Notes under the pieces: generated by a model
Seen by the model: the letters and a program-made list of their open reading frames with translations, nothing else
What the model was told of the DNA's origin: nothing
Database searches by the model: none
Translations under genes and position numbers: made by a program
Origin: Longimicrobiales bacterium
GTDB lineage: Bacteria; Gemmatimonadota; Gemmatimonadetes; Longimicrobiales; Gaopeijiaceae
Direction: 5' to 3'
DNA length: 64,000 nucleotides
Assembly: GCA_029245345.1 (NCBI GenBank)
Contig: JAQWPM010000024.1
Span: 171,525-235,524, forward strand
Shown here: positions 33,655 through 43,921 of the stretch, one piece after another
How positions within the stretch are numbered: position 1 is the first letter of the stretch
Layout: every line of letters starts with the position of its first letter

Positions 33655-36332
33655 GAGTCGCGATCGAGCTCGAGAACACGAGCCCCCGCGCTTCCGAGCG
33701 CAGACGCGACGTTGGGGTGACACGTGAAGACGAAAACCTGTCGTGTACGAGAGACGCTCGTGAGAACTGCCATGCCGCGGTCACGTCGCTCGGGGTCCCA
33801 GTTGACGAAGGCCTCATCGATGAACAACGGGAGTCGTTCGCCACCCTTGTCCAGGTGATCCACGATGGCGAGCCGCAGTGAGAGGTACGCCTGCTCAAGT
33901 GTGCCTGTGGAGATGGGCGGGGTGAGTGGCATGGGCTGCTGTAGGTCGGGCCCCGTGACTCGGAAGATGTCCCCGGTGCTTGTTTCATCCACCAAGATCC
34001 GGTCATACCGGCCGCCGGTCAGGTGGCTGAGATATTTGCCAGCACGGCGAATGAGGTCGGGCTGGTGTTCCTCACGAAAGCTCCGGTCCGCCTCTCGGAG
34101 TAGTTGCGCGAGAACCCATTTGCGATCGCGTTCACGTACTTGTCGGGTCTCTTCGTCGGTGAGTGTGGCAATCTCACCATCGACGGTGTCTACCGTCTCT
34201 TGGCCGCGGGAGTGGACAAGATCCCGATCCAGCGCTTCGGCCCGGGCGGCTGTGTCCTCGATCTCATCCCCAAGACGTTGGAGCGCAACTCTGCGTCGAG
34301 CGAGATCGTCGTCTGTAACGGTCCATGATTCGCTGGACGATTCTGCCGCGATGATTCGGTCCCTGATCGCGTCCAAGTCGGGGTGAGCGGATTCGAGTTC
34401 CGCCTCCAATTGGTCCGCGCGCTGATGTCCTTGCAGGGCTGCTTCGGCGTCCTGAAAGCCTCGTCGCAAGTCACCCTTGCCGAGCTCGGTAAGCCGTCCG
34501 ACCAGCGTCTCCCGACGGAGTGCGAGCGCCTGAATGTCCGCCTCCATACGCCCGCGGTCGCGTCCTAGGCGAGCCAATTCGCGTTCGGATTGGGAAGCGA
34601 CTTCGGTAGCTCGCTCCGCCCTGCGGACCTCGCTCTCGAAGAGTTGCAGTAAGACATCCAAGGTCAGCGTCGAATCGAACCCGAGGCTGGCTGCGAGTGC
34701 CTGGGCCTCTGTTTCGAGCGCCTGTATACGGTTGGTGGTGTCACGGAGTTCGGAGGTGCGCCGTTCGTGGTCGCGCAGCAGGCCCTGCAATTTGTCCAGG
34801 CCTGCCACCAGCAGCTCGTCGGGTTGGCCGAGAAGCTCGGCCCTGATGGGCAGTTCCTGCATCAGGCCACGTGCTCGGTCGCCTGCAGATCGTTCGTTCG
34901 CGACTGCGCGTTCCGCAGCTTCGTCAGGATTGGCGCTCTCCGCCGTCTTCTGGCGTCCCTGGAACCATAGTGTGGCCGTGAGTGCCACCCCACCGCCGCC
35001 GACGGCCACAAGCGCGGGTAGGTCCAGGAAGGAGCCGGCGATGAGTCCGGTGGCCCCGAGCACTGCTGCGCCCACCGCAAGCCGGCCCGACGGTCCTGGA
35101 GGTGTGGAACCGGAGGAGTGCCCGGCCGAGGCCTCTAGAATCCTCCGATTGTCTCGGGCAGACCGTAGATCCCGGACCGCTTGTCTGAAGTCCTCCATGG
35201 GAAGGGATGCGAGCGCCCCTCTTGGAAGTTGTCGCCATGGTCCCTCGAGAACCGTTGCGGCATGCTGATCGAGTTGTCTTTCGATCTCGAGCAAGTCCAG
35301 TTCGAGCGATGCCGAGCGTGCTCGGTCTGTAAGGCTCCCAGCACCCTTCGCCCCGAGCGCCGTGATCTCTTCAGCGCGTGAAAGTACCCGACGGGAGTTT
35401 TCATCGTCTGGAGTGTCGGTGTCGCGAAGAGAAGGCGAGTCCGAGAGGAGGGCTTCGAGCTGTTCATTCAGCCGAGCGAGCTCGCGGTCCATTGAAGCGA
35501 CTTCGTCTTCCGGCGATGCCGGCAGTCCTTCCACGCTCGCGATCGGCCCAGCCGCCGCACGCAATTCGTCGATCCTGACCAGGCGCGCTCGAATCGGCGT
35601 GAGGATCTCGACTCGTTCAAGAGCCACCCGCTGTCGTTCGCGCTCCTCTTTCGCCTCAGTAAGGCGACCACGACTGCTCTCCAAGTCACCGACGAGGTGA
35701 CGGACGTCACGGTCGCGATCTGCCGCGTCGCGGCGCCGTATTCGGAGTTTTCCGATCTCTTCCTGGAGATCCCGCACCCGTTGGTTTCCTCGTCGGTGCG
35801 GGCGCCAAATCGCGCCGGCCTCGTGCTCTAGCTCTCCAGCGACGGTGCGTGCGGGAAGAATATCGCTCGCCCCCATTGCGCCGAGCAGACGGTCCTGGAT
35901 GCCCGCCCAGGTCTCGGCGTCCAAGCCCGCCAAATCTCCAAGTGTGACTGCGAAGACCTGGCTGAAGACGGACCGAGGCACGGCTTCCACCCAAGGAAGC
36001 GCGCGATTGCGGAGTTCTTCGGTCGTACCCTCGAATGTCATCTTTCCGGACGGCTGTGAGCGAAGTTGGCGCTCAATCTCCGCGCAGCCGCTGCTCTCCA
36101 GGCTGATGCGGAGACTCCCGCTTGCATCCAGACCATCCCATGGGGAGTAGGGATTGGCCTCGCGTGACGCTGGCTGGAACCCGTACATCATGGTGGTCAG
36201 GAAGTGGAAGAGGGTCGACTTCCCGGCCTCGTTGGGGCCCAGGACGACGTTGAGGCCCTGGAGAGGCTCCGCCCCAGAATCGAAATCCGAAAAGCGGCCA
36301 AAGGCGTCGATGCGTATCCGTTCGATCTTCAC
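33651..36332 (-). CDS. YhaN/SbcC-like AAA ATPase with coiled coils
   Basis: 893 aa, GTG start overlapping the SbcD-like stop (GTGA). SMC/Rad50-type ATPase: N-terminal FGRFSDF and Walker A GPNEAGKST (32-40), long coiled-coil arms rich in Arg, Glu and Leu, a central hydrophobic hairpin (LAVGAAVLGATGLIAGSFLD and DLPALVAVGGGGVALTATLW, about 435-475) suggesting membrane attachment as in YhaN, and C-terminal signature and Walker B (LPLFIDEAFVNWD). Works with the upstream nuclease as an SbcCD- or Rad50/Mre11-like DNA-end processing pair. Confidence 0.88.
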   Translation of the reverse strand: MKIERIRIDAFGRFSDFDSGAEPLQGLNVVLGPNEAGKSTLFHFLTTMMYGFQPASREANPYSPWDGLDASGSLRISLESSGCAEIERQLRSQPSGKMTFEGTTEELRNRALPWVEAVPRSVFSQVFAVTLGDLAGLDAETWAGIQDRLLGAMGASDILPARTVAGELEHEAGAIWRPHRRGNQRVRDLQEEIGKLRIRRRDAADRDRDVRHLVGDLESSRGRLTEAKEERERQRVALERVEILTPIRARLVRIDELRAAAGPIASVEGLPASPEDEVASMDRELARLNEQLEALLSDSPSLRDTDTPDDENSRRVLSRAEEITALGAKGAGSLTDRARSASLELDLLEIERQLDQHAATVLEGPWRQLPRGALASLPMEDFRQAVRDLRSARDNRRILEASAGHSSGSTPPGPSGRLAVGAAVLGATGLIAGSFLDLPALVAVGGGGVALTATLWFQGRQKTAESANPDEAAERAVANERSAGDRARGLMQELPIRAELLGQPDELLVAGLDKLQGLLRDHERRTSELRDTTNRIQALETEAQALAASLGFDSTLTLDVLLQLFESEVRRAERATEVASQSERELARLGRDRGRMEADIQALALRRETLVGRLTELGKGDLRRGFQDAEAALQGHQRADQLEAELESAHPDLDAIRDRIIAAESSSESWTVTDDDLARRRVALQRLGDEIEDTAARAEALDRDLVHSRGQETVDTVDGEIATLTDEETRQVRERDRKWVLAQLLREADRSFREEHQPDLIRRAGKYLSHLTGGRYDRILVDETSTGDIFRVTGPDLQQPMPLTPPISTGTLEQAYLSLRLAIVDHLDKGGERLPLFIDEAFVNWDPERRDRGMAVLTSVSRTRQVFVFTCHPNVASALGSAGARVLELDRDS

Positions 36333-37585
36333 GAACGGTCCGCTTCCGAACCCAAGAGCCGGGATGCGAGCTCTCCGTCCGTATCCGTGAGCAGGTCTCG
36401 TACATAGGCATCGACCAAGGCCGGGTCATCTCCGGCCACACCCGCGAGTGCAGCGGGGTCGAGTTCGTCCAGCCGCGTTTCCCCGCGCCTGATAGCCTCG
36501 GCCAGGCGTAAGCTCGCCCCCAGGACGTCTCCCCGAACCCGATGCTCTTCCACTGGAACGAGTGGGTGGACCCGATCCGCGATCACCGAAACGTCGAGAA
36601 CACCCAACATGTCCGTCAGCTCGTGTTCGAGGATCCGAACGTTCTCCTGAGCAGACAGGTCTCGCCACAATGGGCACGGCCCCACGAGCTGCACCCGGAC
36701 CATCCACTCGACCGCGGTCCCGTTGGCCTCTGCGTCCCGTGCCGAACGCCACGCACTTTCGACGAGCCGCTCGAGACGGTCCAGGGAGGTGGCATCTTCT
36801 AGATGATCGACCGAGATCGTGTCCCATCGGACCGGTGCTACCGGCCGGAAGGACAGCGCAACGGCGTCTCGATCTCCCATGTCGACAAGCCGCGCGCCCC
36901 GCGCACCGGTGTCAGTGTGCCTGCGCCCAATGAGGCTCCCGGCATACACGATGGGTGGATCGAGGGACAATTCCTGTCGGATGTGTACGTGCCCCAGCGC
37001 CCAATAGTCGTAACCGGCCCGAATCAAATAGGAGAGTTCGGACGGCGCATAGGCGTGGTGATCCTCGGCTCCAGGAGTCGAGTGCACCTGGGTGTGCAAC
37101 AAGGCGACCTCGGGGAGCTCGCCGTCAGGTCTCGGCATGAGTCGTGACAGGTCCCGTGTTTCGCGGTCTGTTTCATGGCCGATGGCGGTCACGTATCCGA
37201 CGGGAAGGCCGTCGCTCCCGTCGATACGAATGCGCTTGGGCGTGTCATCGAAGGCGACGTGGACGTTCGACGGCCAGTCGAGTTGTCGCGGCCCAGTTGC
37301 TTGTGAGCCAGGGTCGTGATTGCCGGTGGCGTAGACCACAGTGATGTGGTGTGCCTCGAGCCGGTGAACCTGGTCGAGCAGGAAGCGCTCAGTCTCGAAC
37401 GAAAGGCGATCGCCGTCGAAGAGGTCTCCTGCGATCAGAAGAGCGTGGACGTCTTCACGAATTGCGAGGTCGACAGCTCGGCGGAACGCATCTCTCGACG
37501 CTTCGCGCAATCGACGTCGGACTGCCGGTGAGCGGCCTGAGAACGACGTGTCTAGGTGGACGTCGGCGACGTGGACGAAACGCAT
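36329..37585 (-). CDS. SbcD/Mre11/YhaO-like metallophosphoesterase nuclease
   Basis: 418 aa. Calcineurin-like phosphoesterase motifs: FVHVADVHLD (D8, H10), LIAGDLFDGD, GNHDPG, and GHVHIRQEL. This is the nuclease half of the YhaO/YhaN (SbcD/SbcC-like) pair. ATG 37585 begins directly at the first beta-strand; an ATG at 37615 is possible, but there is no Shine-Dalgarno at either. First gene of a three-gene overlapping operon. Confidence 0.88.
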   Translation of the reverse strand: MRFVHVADVHLDTSFSGRSPAVRRRLREASRDAFRRAVDLAIREDVHALLIAGDLFDGDRLSFETERFLLDQVHRLEAHHITVVYATGNHDPGSQATGPRQLDWPSNVHVAFDDTPKRIRIDGSDGLPVGYVTAIGHETDRETRDLSRLMPRPDGELPEVALLHTQVHSTPGAEDHHAYAPSELSYLIRAGYDYWALGHVHIRQELSLDPPIVYAGSLIGRRHTDTGARGARLVDMGDRDAVALSFRPVAPVRWDTISVDHLEDATSLDRLERLVESAWRSARDAEANGTAVEWMVRVQLVGPCPLWRDLSAQENVRILEHELTDMLGVLDVSVIADRVHPLVPVEEHRVRGDVLGASLRLAEAIRRGETRLDELDPAALAGVAGDDPALVDAYVRDLLTDTDGELASRLLGSEADRS

Positions 37586-37728
37586 AGGGGAAGCTAGAGG
37601 AAGTTGAGGCCTCATGGAATTCGCAAATGGGGCCGTTTTTTTGGGTTCCCACCTTCTGCCTTCGCGGGTATCCTTGACCCTGTAACGTTCCCGCTCCGCC
37701 ACGTGCCCCGCTGCACTGCCCAGTCCTG

Positions 37729-40700
37729 ATGAGCGACACTACGGAATCGGCCCGCCCAGGCCGCACCGAATCTCCCAAAATTTCTGAAGTCTGCGACCGT
37801 CTTTCACAGATCTTGGACGACTCAGGTCCGGCCGTTGGATTTGCGGAGACCCTCCTGTCGAAGGCCCCACCCGAGCTCCTGAGCGAGCGCGATCCTGACA
37901 GCCTAGCACGAATGGCTCTCGGCGCTCTCAGCTTCATGGAGGCTTCGATCGGGGACCGCGTCGATGTTTCGGTCACCAACCCGAGCCAGGCCGTCGAGGG
38001 TTGGGAAGCCCCGGTTACGGTGCTCCGGACGAACGTCAGCGAACGCCCGTTCATCGTCGACACGATTCGGGAATATTTGCACGCCGAAGGGCTCTCGATC
38101 TCCTCCATCGTCTATCCGCAGTTCGATGTCGAACGAGATGCTGACAAGCGATTCGTGTCCGCGAAGAAGCCTGGGCTTGAAGGAAGCCCGGAGTCCTTGG
38201 TCCACTGTGAGGTCACCCGCGTAACCGATCCCGAGAGGCTGGAGGCGATTCGCGAGGGTGTGGCTTCGGGGCTGCAGGACGTCGTTCGCGCGACGGATGA
38301 TTTCGCGCCGATGATCGATTCGGTAAACGCGGTTGTCGCCGAACTCGCCGAGAACCGGAAAGCCCTGCCGGGTCGCGGTGCAGAGCTCGCGGAAATCCAA
38401 GACTTCATGCGCTGGCTTCGGGACGGCGGCTTCGTGTTTCTCGGCTACCGGGGCTACGACATGGTCGACGTCGGCGGTGGGCGTAGCGTGGCAGTCGAGC
38501 CGGGCTCCGGCCTCGGTATCTTGCGCGACGAGGGTCGGTCGCGTTTCGCCAAGCCGGTTCCGATGACCGAACTACTGCCGGAGATGCAGGATCTCGCTGA
38601 GCGCGGCCCTGTGCTGATCATCAGTAAGACCAACGCCGAGTCCACCGTGCACCGCCGTGTGCGCATGGACTACATCGGGCTGAAGAAGCTAGGTGCGGAC
38701 GGGGCGGTCGTTGGTGAGCACCGCTTCGTTGGTTTGTTCACGTCGCGGGCGTATTCGGAGGATGCGGAGAACATCCCGATCCTGCGGGAGAAGCTCGGCC
38801 AGATCATCGAGCATGCGGGCGCGGCCGAAGGCTCCCACGACTACAAAGAGATCTTCACGATCTTCAATTCCCTGCCGAAGGAGGAGTTGTTCCTGACTTC
38901 GGCCGAAGAGATCGGGGATGATATTCGGACGGTCCTGACGGCGTATCACACGTCGGGTGTACGTGTGACACTTCGCGGTGATCCGCTTCGGCGTGGGGTC
39001 GCGGTCATGGTCATCTTGCCCAAGGACCGTTTTTCCGGCGACGTACGGAAGTCTATCGAAGCGTCCCTGGTAGATCTCTTCGATGAAGAAATCCTCAATT
39101 ACCATCTCGCCCTCGGGGAGGGTGATCAGGCTCGGCTGCACTTCTACATCGGGGCCACCGCGGACCAATTGGAAGGGCTCGATCCGACCGCGCTTGAGGC
39201 GCGCGTGGCCCGCATCATTCGTACGTGGATAGATCGCATCGAAGACGGCCTGGAGGCCGTGCTCGAGTCCGCCGACGATGCCCGCCGATTCTCGGCCCTA
39301 TATGGCAGCGCATTCTCAGCCGAGTACCAGGCAGCCACTGATTCCGAGATCGCCGTGAGGGATATCCTCGAGCTCGAGGACATGGCTGCTAAGGGGAAGA
39401 GGATCTCGATCGCTTTCGCCAACCAAGGAGGCGATGTCCCGGTTGCGGGCGCTGAAGACGCGACTGAGCTCAAGGTTTATCTGCGGGAAGAGCGACTTGT
39501 CCTGTCGGACTTCATGCCCATCTTGGAGGACGCCGGCTTAAGGGTATTGGCGGTGAAGCCCTTCGACCTGGACGGTGACGTGGGGCGTGCGACCGTCTAC
39601 GTGTTCGCGGTACAGGACGGCGAGAAGCGACTTCTCGACGTGGACCATTGCGGAGAGATCCTGTCCGAGACGGTGTTGGCGGTGCGGTCGGGTGAGGCAC
39701 TGAGTGACCCACTCAATTCTCTTGTCGTCAGTGCGGGTCTGCGGTGGAGAGAAGTCGATGTGTTGCGTGGATATGCCGAATATGCCTTCCAGATTGGAGC
39801 GGTTCCCAGTCGTAACTCGCTTCAGTCTGCCTTGGTGCAGTACCCCGGAATCGCGCGCGAATTATTCGAACTCTATGCGACGAAGTTCGATCCCGAGTTG
39901 GAAGCCTCGAAGGCGGACCGTCTTTCCGCTGTCGACGACATTCGGACGGCCTTCCACGGATCGCTTAGGAGCGTAGCAGCGCTTGCTGACGATCGAGCCC
40001 TCCGGCGCCTCGAAGAGCTCATCACAGCGACTTTGAGAACGAACTACTTCCGCCACGGTGGAGAGGCCCCGACGTTCCGGTCCGGTGGTGTGCCCTACAT
40101 CTCCTACAAGTTCTCTTGTCGGGATTTAGAGTTCCTTAGTAAGACACGCCTCGTCTTCGAGGTGTGGGTCCACTCTGCTCGCATGGAGGGAGTGCACCTC
40201 CGGGGCGCGAAGGTCGCCCGTGGTGGGATCCGTTGGAGCGACCGGCCGGACGACTTCCGCACTGAGGTCCTCGGGTTGGTGAAGACCCAGATGGTGAAGA
40301 ACGCCGTCATTGTGCCAGGCGGCTCAAAGGGTGGCTTCGTGACGCGTGTGGTCCCGGTGGACCCGGAAGAGCGCGTTGCTGAGGGCCGAGATCAGTACCG
40401 TACGCTCCAGCGCGGACTGCTCGACCTGACGGACAATTTGGTCGACGGAAAGCCAGTGACCCCCGAGGGCATCGTCGCGTACGACCCGTCCGATCCGTAC
40501 CTCGTCGTTGCTGCGGACAAAGGGACTGCGTCCTTCTCGGACGTCGCGAACGCCATCTCAGCCGAGTACGATTTCTGGCTCGATGACGCCTATGCTTCCG
40601 GTGGATCGAACGGATATGACCATAAGGTGGTCGGCATCACCGCGCGTGGCGGCTGGGAATGCGTGAGGCGCCACTTCCGCGAAGGTGGCAAAGACATTCA

Positions 40701-42618
40701 GTCTGAACCGTTCACGGTGGTGGGGGTTGGCGACATGAGTGGAGATGTCTTCGGGAATGGAATGCTCCTCTCGGAGCAAATCCGTCTCGTCGCTGCGTTC
40801 GACCATCGGCACATCTTTATCGACCCGGACCCGGATCCTGCGTCGACCTTTGCCGAAAGAAAGCGCGTCTATGAAATGGGTCGCTCGAGCTGGGAGGACT
40901 ATGATGAATCCCTCCTGAGTGAGGGCGGCATGATTGTGCCCCGTGGCTCCAAGGAGGTTGAACTCACGCCACAAGCGCTTGAGGCGCTTGGACTTTCCGC
41001 GGAAAGCACGGAAGCGATGGACGGTGAGTCGCTGATCCGAGCTGTGCTCCAGGCACCGGTCGAATTGCTGTGGAACGGCGGTATCGGGACATACGTTAAG
41101 TCCGTCTCGGAAACGCACGTGGACGCAGGCGATCCTTCGAACGACACGGTTCGTATCGACTCGGTGGACCTGCGGTGCGAGGTCGTGGGTGAGGGCGGCA
41201 ACCTCGGCCTGACACAGGCAGCGCGTATTGCGTTCGCACTTCGAGGCGGGCGCATCAATACAGATGCTCTCGACAACTCGGGCGGCGTCGACATGTCGGA
41301 TCACGAGGTCAACCTCAAGATCTTGTTGGCGCCTGCGGTCGCGGATGGGAAGATGTCTGCGGACGCAAGGAACGTCCTGCTTGAGGAACTGACTGAGGCC
41401 GTTGCAGATCTAGTGCTCACGAACAACCGGACTCAGAGTCTGGGGATCTCTCTCGATGCACTCCGTGCTGCGGAAGCCGGAGACGACTTCCGGGACCTCA
41501 TGTTCTCGCTTGAAAAAAGCGGCTCACTGGACCGACAATCGGAGTTCCTCCCCACCGTCGACGTGCTCCAGGAGCGGCGGGAACGCGGCCAGGCGTTGGT
41601 CCGTCCTGAACTCTGTGTGTTGCTCGCGTACACGAAGATGTCACTGATGAGCGATCTGCTGCGGAGCGGATTGGCAGATGATCCGGTCACCGAGAGTTAT
41701 CTCCTCGGGTACTTCCCGCCGGCAGCGACGATTGCGGCGGGACACGACAAGCTCGAGTCGCATCGTCTACGCCGGGAGATCATTGCCAGCCAGTTCACGA
41801 ACGACTTGGTCGACCTGATGGGTGCGACCTTCGTGAATCGATTGATGCGAGATACGGGTCGCACGTCGGTGCAGGTAGCCAGAGCATGGTTGGTGGCTTC
41901 GCGTCTCGCGGACCACAGGGCTCTTCTTGCGGAGATGGCCAAGCAGCAGACCGCCACCAATTCCCGAGTGACGTACCGTTGGCTCCTCGGTCTGGCCCGT
42001 GTGCTCGAACGGACGACCCGATGGATGCTCGCCAACGTGGATTCTGATGTGTCGCCGGCCGAGGTCGTCGATCAGAATATCGAGGGCCTCGCGACCCTGC
42101 GAGATTCTTTCAGGGACGTTGTCGCTGGCGAGGACCGCACCCTGTTCGAAGCGCGTGTTGGGGAGATTCGCGAGGTCGGCGCCGACGAGGCCTTCTCGCA
42201 GCGGCTCATGACACTCCGATTCTTGGATCAACTCTTGGAGATTCTGGATATCTGCCGAGAAATGCAGTCGGAGACGCTCACGACGGGCCGCGTGTATTAC
42301 GAAGTATCTGAGGCTTTCGATATCCCGTGGCTTCGACGCAGCACGTTCGCGGTGGCGGGAGACGATCAGTGGGAGCAGCGAGCGGCCCAGGTGCTGTCGG
42401 AAGACCTGTCACGAGCTCACCGCGCCCTGGTGATAGCAATCGTCAGTTCGGGCAACGACACGCCCGATTCGACGCAGGAGCTGATCCAGCGCCGCTCCAG
42501 GGACGTCCAGCGCTTCAGGAATATCGCTGACGAACTGAAGTCGGAGGAGTCGCCTGGACTGGCCGCGGTTTCGGTCGCCGCTCGGGAACTGTCGGTTCTG
42601 GCCAGTCGCCTTTCCTGA
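37729..42618 (+). CDS. gdh: NAD-specific glutamate dehydrogenase, large (GDH-180) type
   Basis: 1629 aa, the size of the L_180 class. Oxidatively deaminates glutamate to 2-oxoglutarate and ammonia with NAD. N-terminal regulatory region with ACT-like segments (about 1-700), then the catalytic domain: LRGAKVARGGIRWSDRPDDF, TQMVKNAVIVPGGSKGGFV (substrate lysine), the NAD fold (VVGVGDMSGDVFGNGML), and VAEGGNLGLTQ-like VGEGGNLGLTQAARI. C-terminal helical domain to the end. Monocistronic; its stop is 11 bases from the convergent outer-membrane gene, with no room for a separate terminator. Supplies 2-oxoglutarate to the SucA and KorAB routes in this window. Confidence 0.96.
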   Translation: MSDTTESARPGRTESPKISEVCDRLSQILDDSGPAVGFAETLLSKAPPELLSERDPDSLARMALGALSFMEASIGDRVDVSVTNPSQAVEGWEAPVTVLRTNVSERPFIVDTIREYLHAEGLSISSIVYPQFDVERDADKRFVSAKKPGLEGSPESLVHCEVTRVTDPERLEAIREGVASGLQDVVRATDDFAPMIDSVNAVVAELAENRKALPGRGAELAEIQDFMRWLRDGGFVFLGYRGYDMVDVGGGRSVAVEPGSGLGILRDEGRSRFAKPVPMTELLPEMQDLAERGPVLIISKTNAESTVHRRVRMDYIGLKKLGADGAVVGEHRFVGLFTSRAYSEDAENIPILREKLGQIIEHAGAAEGSHDYKEIFTIFNSLPKEELFLTSAEEIGDDIRTVLTAYHTSGVRVTLRGDPLRRGVAVMVILPKDRFSGDVRKSIEASLVDLFDEEILNYHLALGEGDQARLHFYIGATADQLEGLDPTALEARVARIIRTWIDRIEDGLEAVLESADDARRFSALYGSAFSAEYQAATDSEIAVRDILELEDMAAKGKRISIAFANQGGDVPVAGAEDATELKVYLREERLVLSDFMPILEDAGLRVLAVKPFDLDGDVGRATVYVFAVQDGEKRLLDVDHCGEILSETVLAVRSGEALSDPLNSLVVSAGLRWREVDVLRGYAEYAFQIGAVPSRNSLQSALVQYPGIARELFELYATKFDPELEASKADRLSAVDDIRTAFHGSLRSVAALADDRALRRLEELITATLRTNYFRHGGEAPTFRSGGVPYISYKFSCRDLEFLSKTRLVFEVWVHSARMEGVHLRGAKVARGGIRWSDRPDDFRTEVLGLVKTQMVKNAVIVPGGSKGGFVTRVVPVDPEERVAEGRDQYRTLQRGLLDLTDNLVDGKPVTPEGIVAYDPSDPYLVVAADKGTASFSDVANAISAEYDFWLDDAYASGGSNGYDHKVVGITARGGWECVRRHFREGGKDIQSEPFTVVGVGDMSGDVFGNGMLLSEQIRLVAAFDHRHIFIDPDPDPASTFAERKRVYEMGRSSWEDYDESLLSEGGMIVPRGSKEVELTPQALEALGLSAESTEAMDGESLIRAVLQAPVELLWNGGIGTYVKSVSETHVDAGDPSNDTVRIDSVDLRCEVVGEGGNLGLTQAARIAFALRGGRINTDALDNSGGVDMSDHEVNLKILLAPAVADGKMSADARNVLLEELTEAVADLVLTNNRTQSLGISLDALRAAEAGDDFRDLMFSLEKSGSLDRQSEFLPTVDVLQERRERGQALVRPELCVLLAYTKMSLMSDLLRSGLADDPVTESYLLGYFPPAATIAAGHDKLESHRLRREIIASQFTNDLVDLMGATFVNRLMRDTGRTSVQVARAWLVASRLADHRALLAEMAKQQTATNSRVTYRWLLGLARVLERTTRWMLANVDSDVSPAEVVDQNIEGLATLRDSFRDVVAGEDRTLFEARVGEIREVGADEAFSQRLMTLRFLDQLLEILDICREMQSETLTTGRVYYEVSEAFDIPWLRRSTFAVAGDDQWEQRAAQVLSEDLSRAHRALVIAIVSSGNDTPDSTQELIQRRSRDVQRFRNIADELKSEESPGLAAVSVAARELSVLASRLS

Positions 42619-42629
42619 CGCTCCGGCGC

Positions 42630-43223
42630 CTAGAAAGGACCTACCGAGAACGATACAGACGCGGCCACGCCGCGTAGCTGCCCTCCCGTGACCTGCGGGA
42701 GGTCTTCCACGCCGTACACGAACCGATAGCTCACGTGAGCGCTGGCTTTCAAGAACGTGAGTAGGCTGAGGCCAGCTATGATTTCTGGTTCAACGACCCC
42801 GAAATTGTCGGCGGCGATCTCTGTCGATACCAGGGGCAGGCTCACCGTGGCGTTCCCAGCGCCTAACAAGACGCGCAGCGCCCAAAAATTGTCTTCTCGG
42901 GGGCTCGGTTTGTGCTCAACCATCAGTCCGCCATAGGCCACGTCCAGGGCGAGGTCCGACCCAAAGGTCTCACTGGTGATCGTGATCCGGTCGATAAGTG
43001 CCCATCCAGAGATCCCTACAGAGGTCGCCCTTGTCACATACACCGCTGCGTCGCCGCCGATCATAGTGGTGATGGATCCGCGCATTCTGGTCGCCTTCGC
43101 CCCAGCGGAGACGACGGCACCCGACTGAAACGCTCTCGCTGGCTCGGTCGGCTCTTGGCTAGCGAGCGGAAGGGCCAACCCAAACAGGACTCCGATGACC
43201 AGCACGGACAAAGGTTTCTTCAC
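42630..43223 (-). CDS. Small outer-membrane beta-barrel protein
   Basis: 197 aa. Sec signal peptide (KKPLSVLVIGVLFGLALPLASQ), then alternating strands with Gly-rich turns and a C-terminal amphipathic strand ending in Phe (VAASVSFSVGPF), the outer-membrane insertion signature. Eight or so strands, like small OmpW/OmpX-type or DUF-class barrels found in Gemmatimonadota. Function unknown. Convergent with the glutamate dehydrogenase gene. Confidence 0.65.
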   Translation of the reverse strand: MKKPLSVLVIGVLFGLALPLASQEPTEPARAFQSGAVVSAGAKATRMRGSITTMIGGDAAVYVTRATSVGISGWALIDRITITSETFGSDLALDVAYGGLMVEHKPSPREDNFWALRVLLGAGNATVSLPLVSTEIAADNFGVVEPEIIAGLSLLTFLKASAHVSYRFVYGVEDLPQVTGGQLRGVAASVSFSVGPF

Positions 43224-43377
43224 GGGGGTACTCCAAGTGGATGGATCCAGCCCAAAGTAACGCTAACCGGACCCTCTGGCCGCTTTCCGTCGGGCGAATC
43301 ATCTAACGGGGTGAGCCATCAAAAGGGATCGTTTCCCGGCCAGGACAGTTTAGGATGATTAATAGCCCCAATGTTCA

Positions 43378-43757
43378 ATGTTCAAGGAATCCCGATTGTC
43401 TGAACCCTTCCCCAAGCCGCAGTGCGCAAGCCTGTCCACCAGGCGGGAGGGCTTTACGCGGATAGAACTTGTAATCGTGCTGGTCTCGGCGGGGATTACG
43501 ATGGGGTTCGGGTCTCTTGTGTTCAGTGGTTATTTCCAAATCTTCGATTGGGAGGGAATGGTTCTCGCAGGTTCTGTCTCGACTACATGTATGGTGATGT
43601 TCTCGGGATGTTTATTGGCGGTCTCGCGGCGGAGAATCCTGGAGGGAGGCCCGCCATTAGTGAAAACACGCGTTACTATTTCTACAACGTGTATGCTGCG
43701 AACGAGTCGCTGTCGTACGTGAGATTCCTTGAGGACACCGTGTGCGAAGCCAACTAG
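43378..43757 (+). pseudogene. Frameshifted prepilin-like gene
   Basis: From ATG 43378 the frame gives a leader ending RREG, then FTRIELVIVLVSAGITMGFGS and FSGYFQ, a type IV prepilin or GspH N-terminus with the cleavage glycine and Glu5. After FSGYFQ the frame loses protein-like character, while another frame gives plausible sequence (YGDVLGMFIGGLAAENPGG, TRYYFYNVYAANESLSYVRFLEDTVCEAN region) to a stop at 43757. Either one shifted gene or a truncated pilin followed by noise. The first 40 residues are the firm part. Confidence 0.45.
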
Positions 43758-43787
43758 GGCGGTGATGGAACAAGCCTAGGCTCCCCG

Positions 43788-43807
43788 CACCTGCTTGCCA
43801 GCAGGTG
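43788..43807 (+). terminator. Weak hairpin between the prepilin remnant and the kor operon
   Basis: 8-bp perfect stem CACCTGCT/AGCAGGTG with loop TGCC. No T tract follows, so terminator function is doubtful. The rest of the 43758-43921 gap shows only the ribosome site of the next gene. Confidence 0.3.
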
Positions 43808-43921
43808 GGTCCATGAGCATTGTGCCGAGAGCGCGCCGTGAAGTCGCTCGGATCGGCCCCGCCTCTGGTCCGGTGACAAAGCGCCGCCCGGTCGGCGCGA
43901 ACATCCAGAAAGGGAGTCTGC

